Of a stretch of 64,000 nucleotides of DNA, positions 63,184-64,000 are shown piece after piece (the stretch's first letter is position 1; every line of letters begins with the position of its first letter). Source of the stretch: an uncultured Clostridia bacterium (lineage in GTDB: Bacteria > Bacillota > Clostridia > Lachnospirales > Anaerotignaceae); assembly GCA_944377425.1 (NCBI GenBank), contig CALWEX010000085.1, forward strand, positions 1 through 64,000. Reading direction: 5' to 3'. Both the position numbers and the translations under genes were made by a program. A model generated the notes under the pieces. That model was not told the origin of the DNA. It did not search any database and saw nothing but the letters and a program-made list of their open reading frames with translations.

Positions 63184-63819
63184 TCAATCACAGCATTTCA
63201 TAACATACAAATAACCGCTTTTTATTTCAACTTCTGCTTTTTCCGAAAGCATTACATTACTTACAGCCAAAAGCCTGCTGCCAAAAAACAGCGTATCATC
63301 ATTAAGCGGATATTCAAGGCCAGTAGTAGTAACACCCTTTACTTCCTGTGTCATAGGCACTAAAGATACAATATCTCCTGCTTTGCCTTCTATTACCGTT
63401 TTTTTGTCTATCAGCCAAACCTCATTATTTTCATTAACTATTTTGGCTTTTATGCCTTTTGTTAAAAGATTAAATAAAAGCTGCATATTAGCTAAAGTGT
63501 GGTCCATACGACTCCCAATGCCAGCTGTTATTATTATTTCATCACAACCAGCATTAATTGCCTCATCAAGACCAAGCTCCATGTCTGTTTCATCCTTTTT
63601 GCATGGATACTGTTTTATATCTAGATTCTGATTTTTAAAATACTCAAGTACATCACTTTTAACAGAGTCAAAATCCCCCACTATAACATTCGGCGTAATA
63701 CCAAGCTTTTTGGCATGTCGCATTCCGGCGTCACAGCAGACAATATAACTGTTTTCAATGTATTTTTGGCAAAATGAATAATCCTTTATGTCAGCACCGC
63801 CAAAAATTAAAGCCCTCAT
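63184..63819 (-). CDS. thiamine diphosphokinase
   Basis: A 211-residue ThiN-type kinase that forms thiamine diphosphate from thiamine and ATP. The N-terminal Rossmann-like domain has VCCDAGMRHAKKLGITPNVI, the catalytic GDFDSVKSD, DETDMELGLDEAI and GSRMDHTLANMQLL; a beta domain follows with LVPMTQEVKGVTTTGLEYPL. It comes directly after rpe, as in Bacillus (rpe-yloS). Confidence 0.95.
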   Translation of the reverse strand: MRALIFGGADIKDYSFCQKYIENSYIVCCDAGMRHAKKLGITPNVIVGDFDSVKSDVLEYFKNQNLDIKQYPCKKDETDMELGLDEAINAGCDEIIITAGIGSRMDHTLANMQLLFNLLTKGIKAKIVNENNEVWLIDKKTVIEGKAGDIVSLVPMTQEVKGVTTTGLEYPLNDDTLFFGSRLLAVSNVMLSEKAEVEIKSGYLYVMKCCD

Positions 63820-63821
63820 TG

Positions 63822-64000
63822 TTACTCATACTCCCTGATTATATTCATAAATTCAGCTACAGCCTCACCCGGGTTTTCAGCACCAAAAACAGCTGAGCCT
63901 GCTACAATGCTGTCTGCTCCGGCATCAAGAACTTGGCGTAAATTACTTAAGCTTACACCGCCGTCAATCTGTATATCAAAGTTAAGCTTTCTCTCTTTTC
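63822..64000 (-). CDS. rpe: ribulose-phosphate 3-epimerase, C-terminus (partial)
   Basis: The last 58 codons are visible and run off the right edge. FDIQIDGGVSLSNLRQV carries the catalytic aspartate of the second half of the TIM barrel, and ADSIVAGSAVF is the phosphate-binding end. The enzyme interconverts ribulose 5-phosphate and xylulose 5-phosphate. It ends 2 bases before the thiN start. Confidence 0.9.
   Translation of the reverse strand, partial: KERKLNFDIQIDGGVSLSNLRQVLDAGADSIVAGSAVFGAENPGEAVAEFMNIIREYE

Overview
The window is AT-rich, gene-dense DNA from a low-GC Gram-positive bacterium, most likely a strictly anaerobic Clostridia member close to Lachnospirales. The evidence is an IspH-ribosomal S1 fusion, an ftsZ-DUF881-ftsQ-murA block, a sepF-yggT-ylmH cluster, scpAB, a fused CsaB-type pyruvyl transferase, and the Bacillota order thiN / rpmB / asp23-fakA-recG-rsmD-coaD. 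I cannot name a genus. Nearly every gene is on the minus strand, so the map reads right to left; only a small membrane-protein gene near 8.1-8.4 kb and rpmB near 62.7 kb are on the plus strand. No tRNA, rRNA, CRISPR array or prophage was seen.

Layout, left to right. (a) 1-123: the end of an IS3-family insertion sequence. (b) 0.15-6.8 kb: an accessory module made of a secreted carbohydrate-binding lipoprotein, a DUF4956 membrane protein, a VTC-type polyphosphate-polymerase-like protein and a membrane-anchored HtrA-like protease without a PDZ domain, preceded by a two-component system in which both the kinase (in-frame stop) and the regulator (frameshift) are broken. (c) 6.9-11 kb: an exported protein of unknown function, a small membrane protein and a complete polar amino-acid ABC importer. 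(d) 11-21.5 kb: housekeeping genes (ispH-S1, cmk, aroH, a flavoprotein, rluB, a DacF-type carboxypeptidase, a small alarmone synthetase, a two-gene UxaA-type dehydratase, scpBA) followed by a degenerate site-2 protease homologue. (e) 22-27 kb: a SanA-like protein, CtpA protease, FtsX, FtsE and a PucR/CdaR-type regulator. (f) 27.5-36.5 kb: YitT and an envelope polymer cluster (TagA/WecG, GT4-CsaB fusion, two DUF4330 proteins, a GT4, an O-antigen-ligase-like protein, MurJ). (g) 36.7-41 kb: ftsZ, DUF881, ftsQ, murA. (h) 41-50.6 kb: trmD, rimM, khpA, rpsP, ffh, ylxM, ftsY, smc, rluD. (i) 50.7-56.2 kb: lspA, aroB, ylmH, yggT, sepF, yggS and an HlyD-like protein. (j) 56.5-64 kb: a coiled-coil protein, coaD, rsmD, recG, fakA, asp23, rpmB, a previously uncalled 46-residue membrane protein, thiN and the C-terminus of rpe.

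Most of the window is the cell-division, envelope, translation and SRP core of a Clostridia chromosome. The most unusual part is the left 6.8 kb. There, a possible extracellular-polymer system (VTC-like enzyme, DUF4956 membrane partner, secreted beta-helical lipoprotein, surface protease) sits behind a terminator, a TGTGAA direct repeat with 11-bp periodicity of the kind OmpR/PhoB-type regulators bind, and a promoter with a poor -35, while the adjacent two-component system has lost both of its proteins. Other points of note are the site-2 protease homologue lacking its second zinc histidine, tandem terminators inside the rpsP-trmD cluster, and the 46-residue membrane protein next to rpmB.
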